A stretch of 23,091 nucleotides of DNA from Suilimivivens sp964507235 (GTDB lineage: Bacteria > Bacillota > Clostridia > Lachnospirales > Lachnospiraceae): contig CAZDPE010000036.1 in assembly GCA_964507235.1 (NCBI GenBank), forward strand, positions 1-23,091. The letters are read 5' to 3'. A program made the position numbers and the translations under genes. Every line of letters starts with the position of its first letter. Position 1 is the stretch's first letter. Below are positions 14,967-22,678 of the stretch, one piece after another. Under the pieces are notes generated by a model. That model made no database searches. It saw nothing but the letters and a program-made list of their open reading frames with translations, and was not told where the DNA came from.

Positions 14967-15595
14967 ATAATATACTTATAAATCGGATTTCCCATTGAAG
15001 AAAATTTTTCTTCATATTCTGTCATAATATTGCCTTTCATCATGTCCTCATCATGATGAAGGTCATAGGTAATGCTGTCAATCTTCCATCCGGCAAACGG
15101 CAGTTCCTCCACTGCAAAGTCGAACAGCGCGCGGTTATCCGTCTTAAACTCCAGCTGTCCATCCTGTTTTAAAAAACTATCATATCTCGCAAGGAATTCT
15201 CTGGATGGAAGACGGCGCTTTGCATGCCTGTCCTTAGGCCATGGGTCAGAAAAATTCAGGTAAATTCTCTCCACCTCATTCTTTGCAAAAACCTCTGTGA
15301 TATCCTCCGCATCCATTCTGATAAATCTTAAATTGGGAAGGGGCTCTTCTTCCATCTTCTGAACAGCGCGCAGCAAAACGCTGGAATATTTTTCTATTCC
15401 TACATAATCAATATCTGGATGCTCTTTGGCCATTCCATAAATAAATCTGCCTTTTCCCATCCCAATCTCAATATGAATGGGATTATTATTTTCAAAAAGC
15501 TGGTTCCAGATACTCTTTTGCTTTTCAGGCTCATGAATGACCAGACTGCTTTCCGCAATTGCTTCTCTGGCACCGGGCACATTTTTCAGTCTCAT
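14954..15595 (-). CDS. trmB: tRNA (guanine-N7-)-methyltransferase
   Basis: A 213-residue SAM-dependent enzyme that makes 7-methylguanosine at position 46 of tRNA. Visible family motifs are IEIGMGKGRF (SAM-binding), VGIEKYSSVLLRA, the catalytic-site NFSDPWPKDRHAKRRL, and LEFKTDN. Its length matches the single-subunit bacterial TrmB family. Start ATG at 15595 has a spaced AAAGG ribosome binding site. It is divergent from the carboxypeptidase gene, with a 219-bp AT-rich gap between them. Confidence 0.96.
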   Translation of the reverse strand: MRLKNVPGAREAIAESSLVIHEPEKQKSIWNQLFENNNPIHIEIGMGKGRFIYGMAKEHPDIDYVGIEKYSSVLLRAVQKMEEEPLPNLRFIRMDAEDITEVFAKNEVERIYLNFSDPWPKDRHAKRRLPSREFLARYDSFLKQDGQLEFKTDNRALFDFAVEELPFAGWKIDSITYDLHHDEDMMKGNIMTEYEEKFSSMGNPIYKYIISRI

Positions 15596-15731
15596 AAACC
15601 AAAACCTTTCGTCCTATTGTTTACTGCTCTATCCAAGCATATTATTTTACACCTTTTATCTTAAAAAAGAAAGTTAAAAAATTTTTTGAATTTATCACCA
15701 TTATTATCCATGAAAATTTTGTGAAATTCAT

Positions 15732-15759
15732 TTGGTTTTTTCCTAAAATAGTGTATCAT
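15732..15759 (+). promoter_or_regulatory. Possible promoter of the carboxypeptidase gene
   Basis: TTGGTT (15732-15737) and TATCAT (15754-15759) are separated by 16 bp and end 55 bp before the ATG. The match to consensus is moderate, but this is the best candidate in the AT-rich divergent gap 15596-15814. Confidence 0.4.
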
Positions 15760-15814
15760 ATTTACTGAGAAACAAATGAAATTTTTTATGTCAGTTTTAT
15801 AAACAGGAGTTATA

Positions 15815-17275
15815 ATGAAGCATTTCAAAGCAAAGCGGATAAGCACCTTATTATTATCCGCATTTTTATATACATCAATTATATTATCCGATACCCTTTC
15901 CGCATTTGCTGCACCAGAATCGGAGGTTACTGATTATCAGGCCGCCGCAGAGGAACGTAAATCCCTCGCCATTCAAAGCAATCAAATTGAAAACTGGCCT
16001 GAAGGCCCTGCCATCGGCGCCCAGGCTGCCATTTTAATGGAAGCCAATACAGGCATCATTCTTTATGCCAAAAATATTCACGAAAAACTGTATCCCGCCA
16101 GCACTACCAAACTGATGACCTGTCTGATAGCCGCTGAAAATTCCTCTATGGATGAAATGGTAACTTTTTCAAACGACGCTGTTTTCAGTATTGAAAAGGG
16201 AAGCTCCAACATGGGAATTGATGTGGGACAATCCCTGCCCATGGAAGAATGTCTTTACGGCATACTGGTTGCATCTGCCAACGAGGTCGCTAATGCTGTC
16301 GCAGAGCATGTGGCAGGCAGCATGGATGCCTTTGCTGATATGATGAACGAAAAAGCTGCCGAACTCGGCTGTGAAGATACACATTTTGTCAACGCACACG
16401 GTCTTTTTGATGAAAATCACTATACTTCCGCCTATGACCTGGCAATCATAGCAAAAGCTTTTTTCCAAAACGAGCAGCTTTCCAAATTGGGGAATACCGC
16501 TTCCCATCACTTCGAAGCCACGGCCACCCAGCCGGATGATTTTATTGTGCGCAATAAACATCAGCTTATTACAGGGGAGATTTCCTATAACGGCATTAAG
16601 GGAGGCAAAACGGGCTATACCGATGAAGCAAGACAGACCCTCGTTACCTGTGCGGAAAAAAACGATATGAAGCTTATCTGCGTTATCTTAAAAGAAGAAA
16701 GCCCTGACCAGTTTAATGATACGGTAAAATTATTTGATTATGGTTTTACTAATTTTACTGTCACCAATGTTGCGGAAAATGAAACCAGATATAACATAGA
16801 AAATTCCAGATTTTTTCATACTTCCTACGATATTTTCGGCAGCTCCAGTCCTATCCTTGCATTGAACCGGAACAGCTATCTGATTCTGCCGAAAACCGTG
16901 GATTTTACTGATTTGAAATCAGAAATTAATTATAATACGGCAGACGCCGATGTCGTCGCTGAAATCAATTATTCTTACCACGGTACCTATGTCGGAACCG
17001 CTGCCGTGGACCTTGCAAAAGAAAGCGGGCCTGTTCTTTCCGGCAGCAGCGGAAATGAATCGGAAATCTCCGGCACAGACGAAAAACGGGTTATTTTCAT
17101 TAATATAAAAACTGTCCTTATCATTGTCCTTATTATTGCCGCTTTGCTCATCATTATTTTTATTATACGCGATATCATAATAAATTACAGCTTTTTAGGC
17201 AGCCGCAAAATCCACAGACACGATAAACTAAAGGGCGTCACAAAAAGGCGCAAAGATAAAGGCCCTACCTTTTAG
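15815..17275 (+). CDS. D-alanyl-D-alanine carboxypeptidase (DacF/PBP5-like, S11 family)
   Basis: A 486-residue penicillin-binding protein that trims the terminal D-Ala from peptidoglycan stem peptides outside the cell. It has a signal peptide with likely cleavage after SAFA (about residue 32), the three S11 motifs S96-T-T-K99 (YPASTTKLM), S154-A-N (VASANEVANAV) and K265-T-G (GGKTGYTDEA), a beta-rich C-terminal region, and a true membrane helix at about 431-452. The helix is followed by a basic tail (KIHRHDKLKGVTKRRKDKG) in the cytoplasm; classical PBP5 proteins use a terminal amphipathic helix instead. The AGGAG ribosome binding site fits the start at 15815. Its 3' end overlaps the convergent exonuclease gene by 11 bp. 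Whether the role is vegetative or sporulation-related is not decided. Confidence 0.93.
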   Translation: MKHFKAKRISTLLLSAFLYTSIILSDTLSAFAAPESEVTDYQAAAEERKSLAIQSNQIENWPEGPAIGAQAAILMEANTGIILYAKNIHEKLYPASTTKLMTCLIAAENSSMDEMVTFSNDAVFSIEKGSSNMGIDVGQSLPMEECLYGILVASANEVANAVAEHVAGSMDAFADMMNEKAAELGCEDTHFVNAHGLFDENHYTSAYDLAIIAKAFFQNEQLSKLGNTASHHFEATATQPDDFIVRNKHQLITGEISYNGIKGGKTGYTDEARQTLVTCAEKNDMKLICVILKEESPDQFNDTVKLFDYGFTNFTVTNVAENETRYNIENSRFFHTSYDIFGSSSPILALNRNSYLILPKTVDFTDLKSEINYNTADADVVAEINYSYHGTYVGTAAVDLAKESGPVLSGSSGNESEISGTDEKRVIFINIKTVLIIVLIIAALLIIIFIIRDIIINYSFLGSRKIHRHDKLKGVTKRRKDKGPTF

Positions 17276-18224
17276 AGCGGCCTGTTTTCTTTTTCAGTTT
17301 CTGGTGCTCCTTTGCTTCTCCTCTTTTATTTTGAAGCTTTGCACATTCCTCTTCCGAAATAAATTTGGAGGTTTTCACAACATAAACCTTGTCATCATCA
17401 GATTTACGGATTCTGATTTTTGATTTCATGAAGCCATGGACAGGACAGACTGCCACACTGTAATAATGCTTTCCGTTGGGCGTAAACCAACGGATTTTTT
17501 TTCGGATATTTTTATGACAAAGATAGCATTTAGTGCTGATAACCTCTTTATCCGCAAGCGCTTCCTGCTTATCCGCAAATTCTCTGGAAATGTATTTCAT
17601 ATAATCATGAAACAGTACATGAATTTCTTCTTCCCTTTTCTTTGGCAGCACAAAAGTATCGATAGAATAATTTTCCAGAACTGCCTCCGGAAGCAAAGCC
17701 AAAACCCTGGCCGTGTAATAGGCATCGCTGAAAGCCCTGTGAAAAGGAATATCCTTTTCTATATGGAGAAAATCAATGGCATATTCCAGACTTCTCCTTG
17801 ATTTACCGTCTTCATAGGCAATGCTGAACAGCTTCTGTACATCCAGAAAACGAATGGGGACACTGCTTAAAGGCTCAAGCCCATAATACCGGATATTCCT
17901 CTGCAGCTCATATAAATCAAGCGGGCCCCAGGTACCGAAAATATAGTCCTCACCGCACCAGCGCTTAAATTCCCCCATAACCTGCGGAAAGGAATGTCCT
18001 TTTTGCAGATCCTGCATGCGCAGATGAATAAGTTTACCGGTAATTTTATGCATATGAAGATAAACAGTCGGCCTGACCAGCTGGTTAAATTCATCTGTCA
18101 GCTTTCTGCCGCTATCAAGTTTAACGGCTCCGATATCAACAATTTCAAAAGGGATATCCTTAACCTCCGCTTCTTCCCCCGTACCGCTCTGATTCCATTC
18201 CAAATCCAGCACAATATAATCCAT
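17265..18224 (-). CDS. DEDDh 3'-5' exonuclease family protein with C-terminal zinc-like motif
   Basis: A 319-residue protein. Residues 1-185 are a DnaQ-like exonuclease: motif I YIVLDLEWNQ (Asp7, Glu9), motif II region around GTWGPLDLYEL, and motif III HRAFSDAYYTARV, which gives the HxAxxDA form of DEDDh enzymes, related to KapD/Eri-1-like RNA exonucleases. The C-terminal part (about 245-300) has CYLCHKN and, about 30 residues later, CPVH, plausible zinc ligands, and ends in a very basic tail. The start at 18224 (MDYIVLDLEW) is preferred because motif I begins there and GAGG precedes it; an open frame reaching 18341 would begin at TTG. A near-perfect promoter lies at 18372-18400, leaving a leader of about 140 nt. 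Substrate unknown. Confidence 0.88.
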   Translation of the reverse strand: MDYIVLDLEWNQSGTGEEAEVKDIPFEIVDIGAVKLDSGRKLTDEFNQLVRPTVYLHMHKITGKLIHLRMQDLQKGHSFPQVMGEFKRWCGEDYIFGTWGPLDLYELQRNIRYYGLEPLSSVPIRFLDVQKLFSIAYEDGKSRRSLEYAIDFLHIEKDIPFHRAFSDAYYTARVLALLPEAVLENYSIDTFVLPKKREEEIHVLFHDYMKYISREFADKQEALADKEVISTKCYLCHKNIRKKIRWFTPNGKHYYSVAVCPVHGFMKSKIRIRKSDDDKVYVVKTSKFISEEECAKLQNKRGEAKEHQKLKKKTGRSKR

Positions 18225-18371
18225 TATCCATATATCCTCATTTCCATGCTGCTTTTCGTGATACAAAACTATGTGTCCTGAAAGGCACCGCATGATGAAC
18301 AAGATAATCTTCCTGATCCTGAATCTGCTCCTGCCTTCCAAAATACTATATTACTCCGCTTTATTTGTTAC

Positions 18372-18400
18372 ATCTTATCATATTTCTTTCTGCTTGCCAA
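18372..18400 (-). promoter_or_regulatory. SigmaA promoter of the exonuclease gene
   Basis: The minus strand has -35 TTGGCA (18395-18400), a 17-bp spacer and -10 TAAGAT (18372-18377). Transcription would start near 18365, after the glycosyltransferase stop at 18442, making the exonuclease a unit separate from the motility block. The gap 18225-18441 holds only this promoter and the leader. Confidence 0.75.
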
Positions 18401-18441
18401 TGAGGATATTGAAATGGATAGCTTTAAAGCGGACAGGCACA

Positions 18442-19608
18442 TCAATAGCTTTTCCCCCACATTTCCAACATCAAAGGAATCCTGTGTCTGTAGGTATGTC
18501 CTGCTGCAACGGTTTCATAGGCTGCCGCCCTGACGCGCTCGCGCTCCTCCCTGCTGTTTCCATACCGGACAACTGCCTTTTTAAATTCTGTCCTGTCCGT
18601 AAAACAGGCCAGATTTTCATCCATTTTAAAGAAATAGGCATAATCCTTCTGAAAGCCCGCAATCGGGAAGCCGCCTGCGGCTATGACCTCCAGGGTATCC
18701 CTTGGAATCCCGTTATGCAGACAGTGGGGAGCCAGCACAAGGGTAAACTCCTTTCCCGCATAGATTCTCCGCCTTTGCTCCTCCTTCCCGGCAAACGGAT
18801 GCTTCTCCGATTCACAGGCCTGAAAATCCCCGTCAGAGTATATCGTAATAATAGAATCAAAATTCTGCAAAAAAACATCCTGCTGCATTCCGGTACACAC
18901 CGGAGCAAGATACCGGTCCGCTGCAAAAAGCTTTTGCATTTCAGGGAGAATCCCCTCCGGCACAGGATTACAGGCTAAGAATTCCCGCTGCACCCGCTGC
19001 AGCAGACCGTTCTCCAAAATACTTGCCCCATACAGCACCCGCTGGGCATGAAGAAAGGCGTCCAGATAACCCTTTCCATACAGGGACATTCCCTCTGTGT
19101 CCAGTTTTTCAGTGGGATGCCTTGCCACAAAGCACACTCCCCGCTCTATCGGTATATTCTCTGTCTCCTTAAGCTCCACGGCATCCGGCAGGAAAAAAGC
19201 CTTTGCCACTCCAAGCTGCCACAGCTTCTCCACCAGATAGCTGTCGCAGACGCCCAGATAGTTACAGACATTCCTGACGGAAGCTGTATACAGGTCAAAA
19301 TTGGGAAGCTGCAGCACCCAGCAGCAGTAGGGAACCGCTTCCCTGCTGCACAGCTCGGACACCGCCGCAAAAAAATTGACGGAAAATACAATATCGCCTG
19401 ATAAGGCACAAAGCGCTTTCTGAAAGGACTCCGTTTCCTGCCTTCGTTTTTCTTTCTCCTTTTCCGGCAGAATCTCCTCCTTCGTCCAATTTTCATAAAG
19501 CGCCTTTGGCAGCGCCAGCTCCTCCACCGTAAGCCCCGCTTCCCTCATAGCGCGTATAATTGCATCATCATAGGCATAACCCCATGTCAGATAAGTCAGT
19601 TTCATCAT
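18442..19608 (-). CDS. CgeB/DUF3880-like glycosyltransferase, second copy
   Basis: A 388-residue cytoplasmic protein that resembles the gene upstream: both have an N-terminal Rossmann half with a shared SVNFF motif (here DIVFSVNFFAAVSELCSREA, then YCCWVLQLP) and a C-terminal GT-B half typical of CgeB-like proteins (VIAAGGFPIAGFQKDYAYFF, followed by a helix that closes the cleft). It is the more divergent of the two copies. Its place after the flagellin gene suggests it adds sugars to flagellin; the sugar donor and acceptor cannot be read. Start ATG at 19608 (a second ATG follows directly) has a GAGAGGG ribosome binding site in a 9-bp gap after the previous gene, so the two are translationally close. 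Confidence 0.82.
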   Translation of the reverse strand: MMKLTYLTWGYAYDDAIIRAMREAGLTVEELALPKALYENWTKEEILPEKEKEKRRQETESFQKALCALSGDIVFSVNFFAAVSELCSREAVPYCCWVLQLPNFDLYTASVRNVCNYLGVCDSYLVEKLWQLGVAKAFFLPDAVELKETENIPIERGVCFVARHPTEKLDTEGMSLYGKGYLDAFLHAQRVLYGASILENGLLQRVQREFLACNPVPEGILPEMQKLFAADRYLAPVCTGMQQDVFLQNFDSIITIYSDGDFQACESEKHPFAGKEEQRRRIYAGKEFTLVLAPHCLHNGIPRDTLEVIAAGGFPIAGFQKDYAYFFKMDENLACFTDRTEFKKAVVRYGNSREERERVRAAAYETVAAGHTYRHRIPLMLEMWGKSY

Positions 19609-19617
19609 GATTCCCTC

Positions 19618-20814
19618 TCATTTCCCGTTCGTTAAGCCGGAAAGCTCCCAGATCCTGTCCAGCTGCCTTTCGTAGCTGAACTGATCCTTTACGATTTTAT
19701 ACCCGTTCTGGCGGATCTTTTCCGCCTCTTTTTCATGCTTCAGATAATAGCGGCACTTATCCAGCGCCTCCTCCGGGGAATGATAGATCAAAAGATCCCG
19801 CCCGTCCTCGAAATACCGCGTCAAATCCTCCTGATAACTGGTCAGGACAAGCGCCCGGCAGCCCATGATATCCAGTACACGCTGCGGAATCCCGCTGCGG
19901 ATATTCCGCAGTGTGATATTCAGATTGATCCTGCTGCATTTGAATACCAGCGGCATCTCACTCACATAATCCACCGCTCCCTGTACGGATACGCCCGGGA
20001 GCTTGGGCGCTCCGGGGCTAAACAGCTTCACGCGGAAGTGCCTGGCGAGGAGCGTGAGCAGAAGCACTCTCTCCTTGTTCGTCACCGCCTTTTTCAAAAA
20101 GGAAATCAAATAGGTTGCGTTCATCTCCTTCACACCGGAAAGAAAATTCGTATTCAGATTTTTTATCAGCGCCTCTTCCACTTCCTGATTACAGATTCTC
20201 TTTACCACGTTTTCATTCACCATATCGCTGATGATATCCTTATCATGGACAGGAATCTGGGTATTGATGATCGCCGCCACATACCCCGCCCCGTATTCGT
20301 CAAACAGCGGAAAGATCGAATCCATATCCGACTGGTAAAGGTTCCCTACAAGGGAAACGTCCGCATAGTATCTGCCCCGCTCCATGGGAGTGGGTTTCAT
20401 CCGGTTAAACCGCTCCGCATTGGTGGCAAGGGGCAGATAATGGATATTGGGAACATCCTTCTGCTCATAGGCTTCCGCCTCGGAGGAATCAAACACAAAA
20501 ATGCGGTTTGTATCCAGCTTAAGCGCAGGGCGCACTCCGCCAAGCGCCGGGCTGTCATAGGTCCAGCAGATATAAAGGATTCCCCTGTCGTGGGCGGCTT
20601 CCGCCAGCACATCAAAAAAATTTACGGAAAAAATGGCGTCATAGGATTTTTCCCCAAGCGCCTTGTTCAGATTGATCTTAAACTGCTCCTTCTGTTCCTC
20701 TTTCCTGGCTGATGCGGGGGTGGAAAACAGATCGACCTGGTTTCCTTTCCGTAAAAGCGCCTGCACCAGATCGTGTTTGGTGATAAAATTCCATTCATAA
20801 ACTAACAACTTCAT
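19618..20814 (-). CDS. CgeB/DUF3880-like glycosyltransferase, first copy
   Basis: A 398-residue GT-B-type protein. The N-terminal half (DUF3880-like) begins MKLLVYEWNFITKHDLVQAL and contains DAIFSVNFFDVLAEAAHDRG and ICWTYDSPALGG. The C-terminal half has ADVSLVGNLYQSDMDSIF, INLNITLRNIRSGIPQRVLD and MGCRALVLTSYQEDLTRYFE, the nucleotide-sugar-binding region of CgeB-like enzymes (Glyco_trans_1_2). CgeB itself modifies the spore surface, but relatives are often found beside flagellin genes. The start is ATG at 20814, preceded by AGGAG eight bases away; an open frame to 20898 runs through the hairpin and is rejected. It lies downstream of flagellin across a strong hairpin (20847-20875), so it may be expressed at a lower level. 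Confidence 0.86.
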   Translation of the reverse strand: MKLLVYEWNFITKHDLVQALLRKGNQVDLFSTPASARKEEQKEQFKINLNKALGEKSYDAIFSVNFFDVLAEAAHDRGILYICWTYDSPALGGVRPALKLDTNRIFVFDSSEAEAYEQKDVPNIHYLPLATNAERFNRMKPTPMERGRYYADVSLVGNLYQSDMDSIFPLFDEYGAGYVAAIINTQIPVHDKDIISDMVNENVVKRICNQEVEEALIKNLNTNFLSGVKEMNATYLISFLKKAVTNKERVLLLTLLARHFRVKLFSPGAPKLPGVSVQGAVDYVSEMPLVFKCSRINLNITLRNIRSGIPQRVLDIMGCRALVLTSYQEDLTRYFEDGRDLLIYHSPEEALDKCRYYLKHEKEAEKIRQNGYKIVKDQFSYERQLDRIWELSGLTNGK

Positions 20815-20846
20815 TTTGTACGCTCCTGTCTGATGGAATATAACGA

Positions 20847-20875
20847 ACAGGCGGCGCCGATACGGCGCCGCCTGT
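20847..20875 (-). terminator. Perfect 13-bp hairpin between flagellin and glycosyltransferase
   Basis: ACAGGCGGCGCCG and CGGCGCCGCCTGT form a perfect 13-bp GC-rich stem with a 3-nt loop. It lies 44 bp after the flagellin stop. The downstream sequence (TCGTTATATT) has only a weak T-rich tract, so it may terminate partly, or protect the flagellin mRNA 3' end. Confidence 0.7.
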
Positions 20876-20918
20876 AAAGCTGCTGAAATCACATACAACC
20901 TTCTTACGGCGTTTTCCC

Positions 20919-22520
20919 CTAGCCGAGTAAGGACAGGACACCCTGATTGCTCTGGTTCGCCTGAGCCAGCATAGCCTGGCCTGCCTGCGCCAGAATGTTG
21001 TTGTTGGAGTACTTCACCATCTCAGTCGCCATATCCGTATCGCGAATCTGGCTTTCTGCGCTTGTGGTATTCTCCACTACGTTGTCCAGATTGTTGATGG
21101 TGTGCTCCAGACGGTTCTGGATAGCGCCGAGGGAAGCCCTCTGATCCGATACCTTGTTCAAAGCCGCCTTGATGGTTTCAATGGCGTTCAACGCATTGGT
21201 ATCATCCTCGCCATCCACCTTAAGGCCGTTTACGCCCAGCGTCTTCGCGCTCATGGATTCGATCTTAAGGGTAATCTGATTGTTTGCGGTAGCGTCTGCG
21301 CCCACATGGAGCTTCAGGGACAGTGCGCCTACCTCAAACTCATCCGTTTCAACGAAATTGTCTACATCATCCTGGGTTGCAGGTCTGTGATCCGTTACGC
21401 CCTCGCCGGTCTTCACATACAGTCCCGCATCCGGATCCAGCTTGCCTTCATCATTAATATACTTATCCAGGCCATTGGCCGCAATCTCATTCCCGTCCTT
21501 ATCGACGAACTGTACAACCTGCTTTACGGTATAACTTTGGTAACTAACCGAATCATTGATAAAGTTCACGCCGGAAATGGCGGAATAGTAATCGCTTAAC
21601 ACACCTGCATCACCGCCGATTGCTGTGCCGGCATCCACCTTATCACCGTTGCTGTCGTACATCGTCACATTGTCTTTGACTAAATACTGTGCTACTGATT
21701 CAGTAATAGTGTTCGATTCTATGGCAACCATATTGGTCCGAATAGTGGCGCTTGTATCACTAACGGCAACGCTGCTATAATAAATCGCTGTACTGTCATA
21801 CTTATCACCCACCTGTACCTGATAGTACTCTTTCGTTGTTGCATCATATTTGTAATACTTGCCTGCGGAGGTGCTGTCGAAAACAGAGTCCGATGCTACA
21901 TATGTGTCGCTGTCCGATATGGCGATCGAAATACCCGCCTGATCCGCCACGCTGTCAGAATAGTATGTTTTGGTGGTGTCAACGGCCGCGATCGCGGTTC
22001 CCGCCTTCAATGTCTTTATTTCCGTTCCTTCCAGATAATAGAGATCCTGGCTGAGCGTATCCGCTTCCTTATATTTAAAGTTCGTTCCCTTATCAGCGTT
22101 CTGATCGCCCTTTAAAAGATAGGTTTCATTGAACTTTGTGGTTTCAGACACCCGGTCAATCTCCGTTACCAGCTGATCGATTTCGGACTGGATCGCATCA
22201 CGGTCCGATTCGGAATTGCTTCCGTTAGCGGCCTTCACTGCCAGCTCGTTCATTCTCTGGAGCATATCCTGCACTTCGGTGAGCGCACCTTCAGCTGTCT
22301 GTACTGCGCTGATACCGTCCTGCGCGTTAGAGGAGGCCTGCGTCAGACCTCTGATCTGCTTTCTCATCTTCTCACTGATGGAAAGACCTGCTGCATCATC
22401 CGCCGCACGGTTGATCTTATAGCCGGATGATAACTTTTCCGTGGACTTTGCCTGTGCGGATGAAGTTAATCCTAACATTCTGTTAGAGTTCATTGCTGTT
22501 AAATTGTGTTGTACTACCAT
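20919..22520 (-). CDS. Flagellin
   Basis: The filament subunit, 533 residues. The N-terminal D0/D1 domain (1-140) has VVQHNLTAMNSNRML, LSSGYKINRAADDAAGLSIS and LQRMNELAVKAANGSNSESD. The C-terminal D1/D0 domain (about 430-533) has LGAIQNRLEHTINNLDN, TTSAESQIRDTDMATEMVKY and ends QSNQGVLSLLG. The middle (about 141-430) is hypervariable, rich in Ser, Thr, Asp and Tyr, and would be surface-exposed; it is larger than in Bacillus Hag. The region equivalent to the TLR5 contact of Salmonella FliC keeps the Arg of LQR and the Glu-Leu, with a Lys in place of the Gln. The start is ATG at 22520 with a perfect AAGGAGG; an open frame to 22613 is the leader. CsrA is encoded directly upstream. No sigma28 promoter was found by eye. 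Confidence 0.96.
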   Translation of the reverse strand: MVVQHNLTAMNSNRMLGLTSSAQAKSTEKLSSGYKINRAADDAAGLSISEKMRKQIRGLTQASSNAQDGISAVQTAEGALTEVQDMLQRMNELAVKAANGSNSESDRDAIQSEIDQLVTEIDRVSETTKFNETYLLKGDQNADKGTNFKYKEADTLSQDLYYLEGTEIKTLKAGTAIAAVDTTKTYYSDSVADQAGISIAISDSDTYVASDSVFDSTSAGKYYKYDATTKEYYQVQVGDKYDSTAIYYSSVAVSDTSATIRTNMVAIESNTITESVAQYLVKDNVTMYDSNGDKVDAGTAIGGDAGVLSDYYSAISGVNFINDSVSYQSYTVKQVVQFVDKDGNEIAANGLDKYINDEGKLDPDAGLYVKTGEGVTDHRPATQDDVDNFVETDEFEVGALSLKLHVGADATANNQITLKIESMSAKTLGVNGLKVDGEDDTNALNAIETIKAALNKVSDQRASLGAIQNRLEHTINNLDNVVENTTSAESQIRDTDMATEMVKYSNNNILAQAGQAMLAQANQSNQGVLSLLG

Positions 22521-22527
22521 AAATTTA

Positions 22528-22566
22528 CCTCCTTGTGATACCGGGCACAAATCCGTTTGTGCCGGT
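22528..22566 (-). promoter_or_regulatory. Putative CsrA-binding sites in the flagellin leader
   Basis: A hairpin (22540-22566) has an 11-bp stem with one bulged C, ACCGGCACAAA against TTTGTGCCCGGT, and the loop CGGA. A GGA in a hairpin loop is the preferred CsrA target. Five bases after the stem, the ribosome binding site AAGGAGG (22528-22534) supplies a second GGA. This arrangement, one hairpin site and one over the ribosome binding site, parallels the B. subtilis hag leader where CsrA blocks translation. Confidence 0.6.
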
Positions 22567-22621
22567 GCATGGCGCCTCTTACGGGCGCATCCCTTTTTTG
22601 TTCTATATAACAACCAAATGT

Positions 22622-22647
22622 GTCAGCCCTGAAATCCGGGCCCTGAC
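22622..22647 (-). other. Second leader hairpin upstream of flagellin
   Basis: GTCAG and CTGAC enclose GC-rich sequence with alternative internal GCCC/GGGC pairing. It lies between csrA and the CsrA-type hairpin and lacks a following T-run. It may be a weak attenuator or csrA 3' structure. Confidence 0.3.
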
Positions 22648-22678
22648 TTTATGGCCTCCACATCCGGCTATTATCAAA

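Noticed and set aside
18271..18978. 235-codon plus-strand open frame over the end of the second glycosyltransferase
   Set aside because: No ribosome binding site, no recognisable motif, and it overlaps the exonuclease promoter and a supported minus-strand gene.
19735..20712. 325-codon plus-strand open frame opposite the first glycosyltransferase
   Set aside because: It is entirely antisense to a gene with clear domains and a ribosome binding site, has no good start signal, and its composition (many His, Arg, Ile) is typical of a GC-rich antisense frame.
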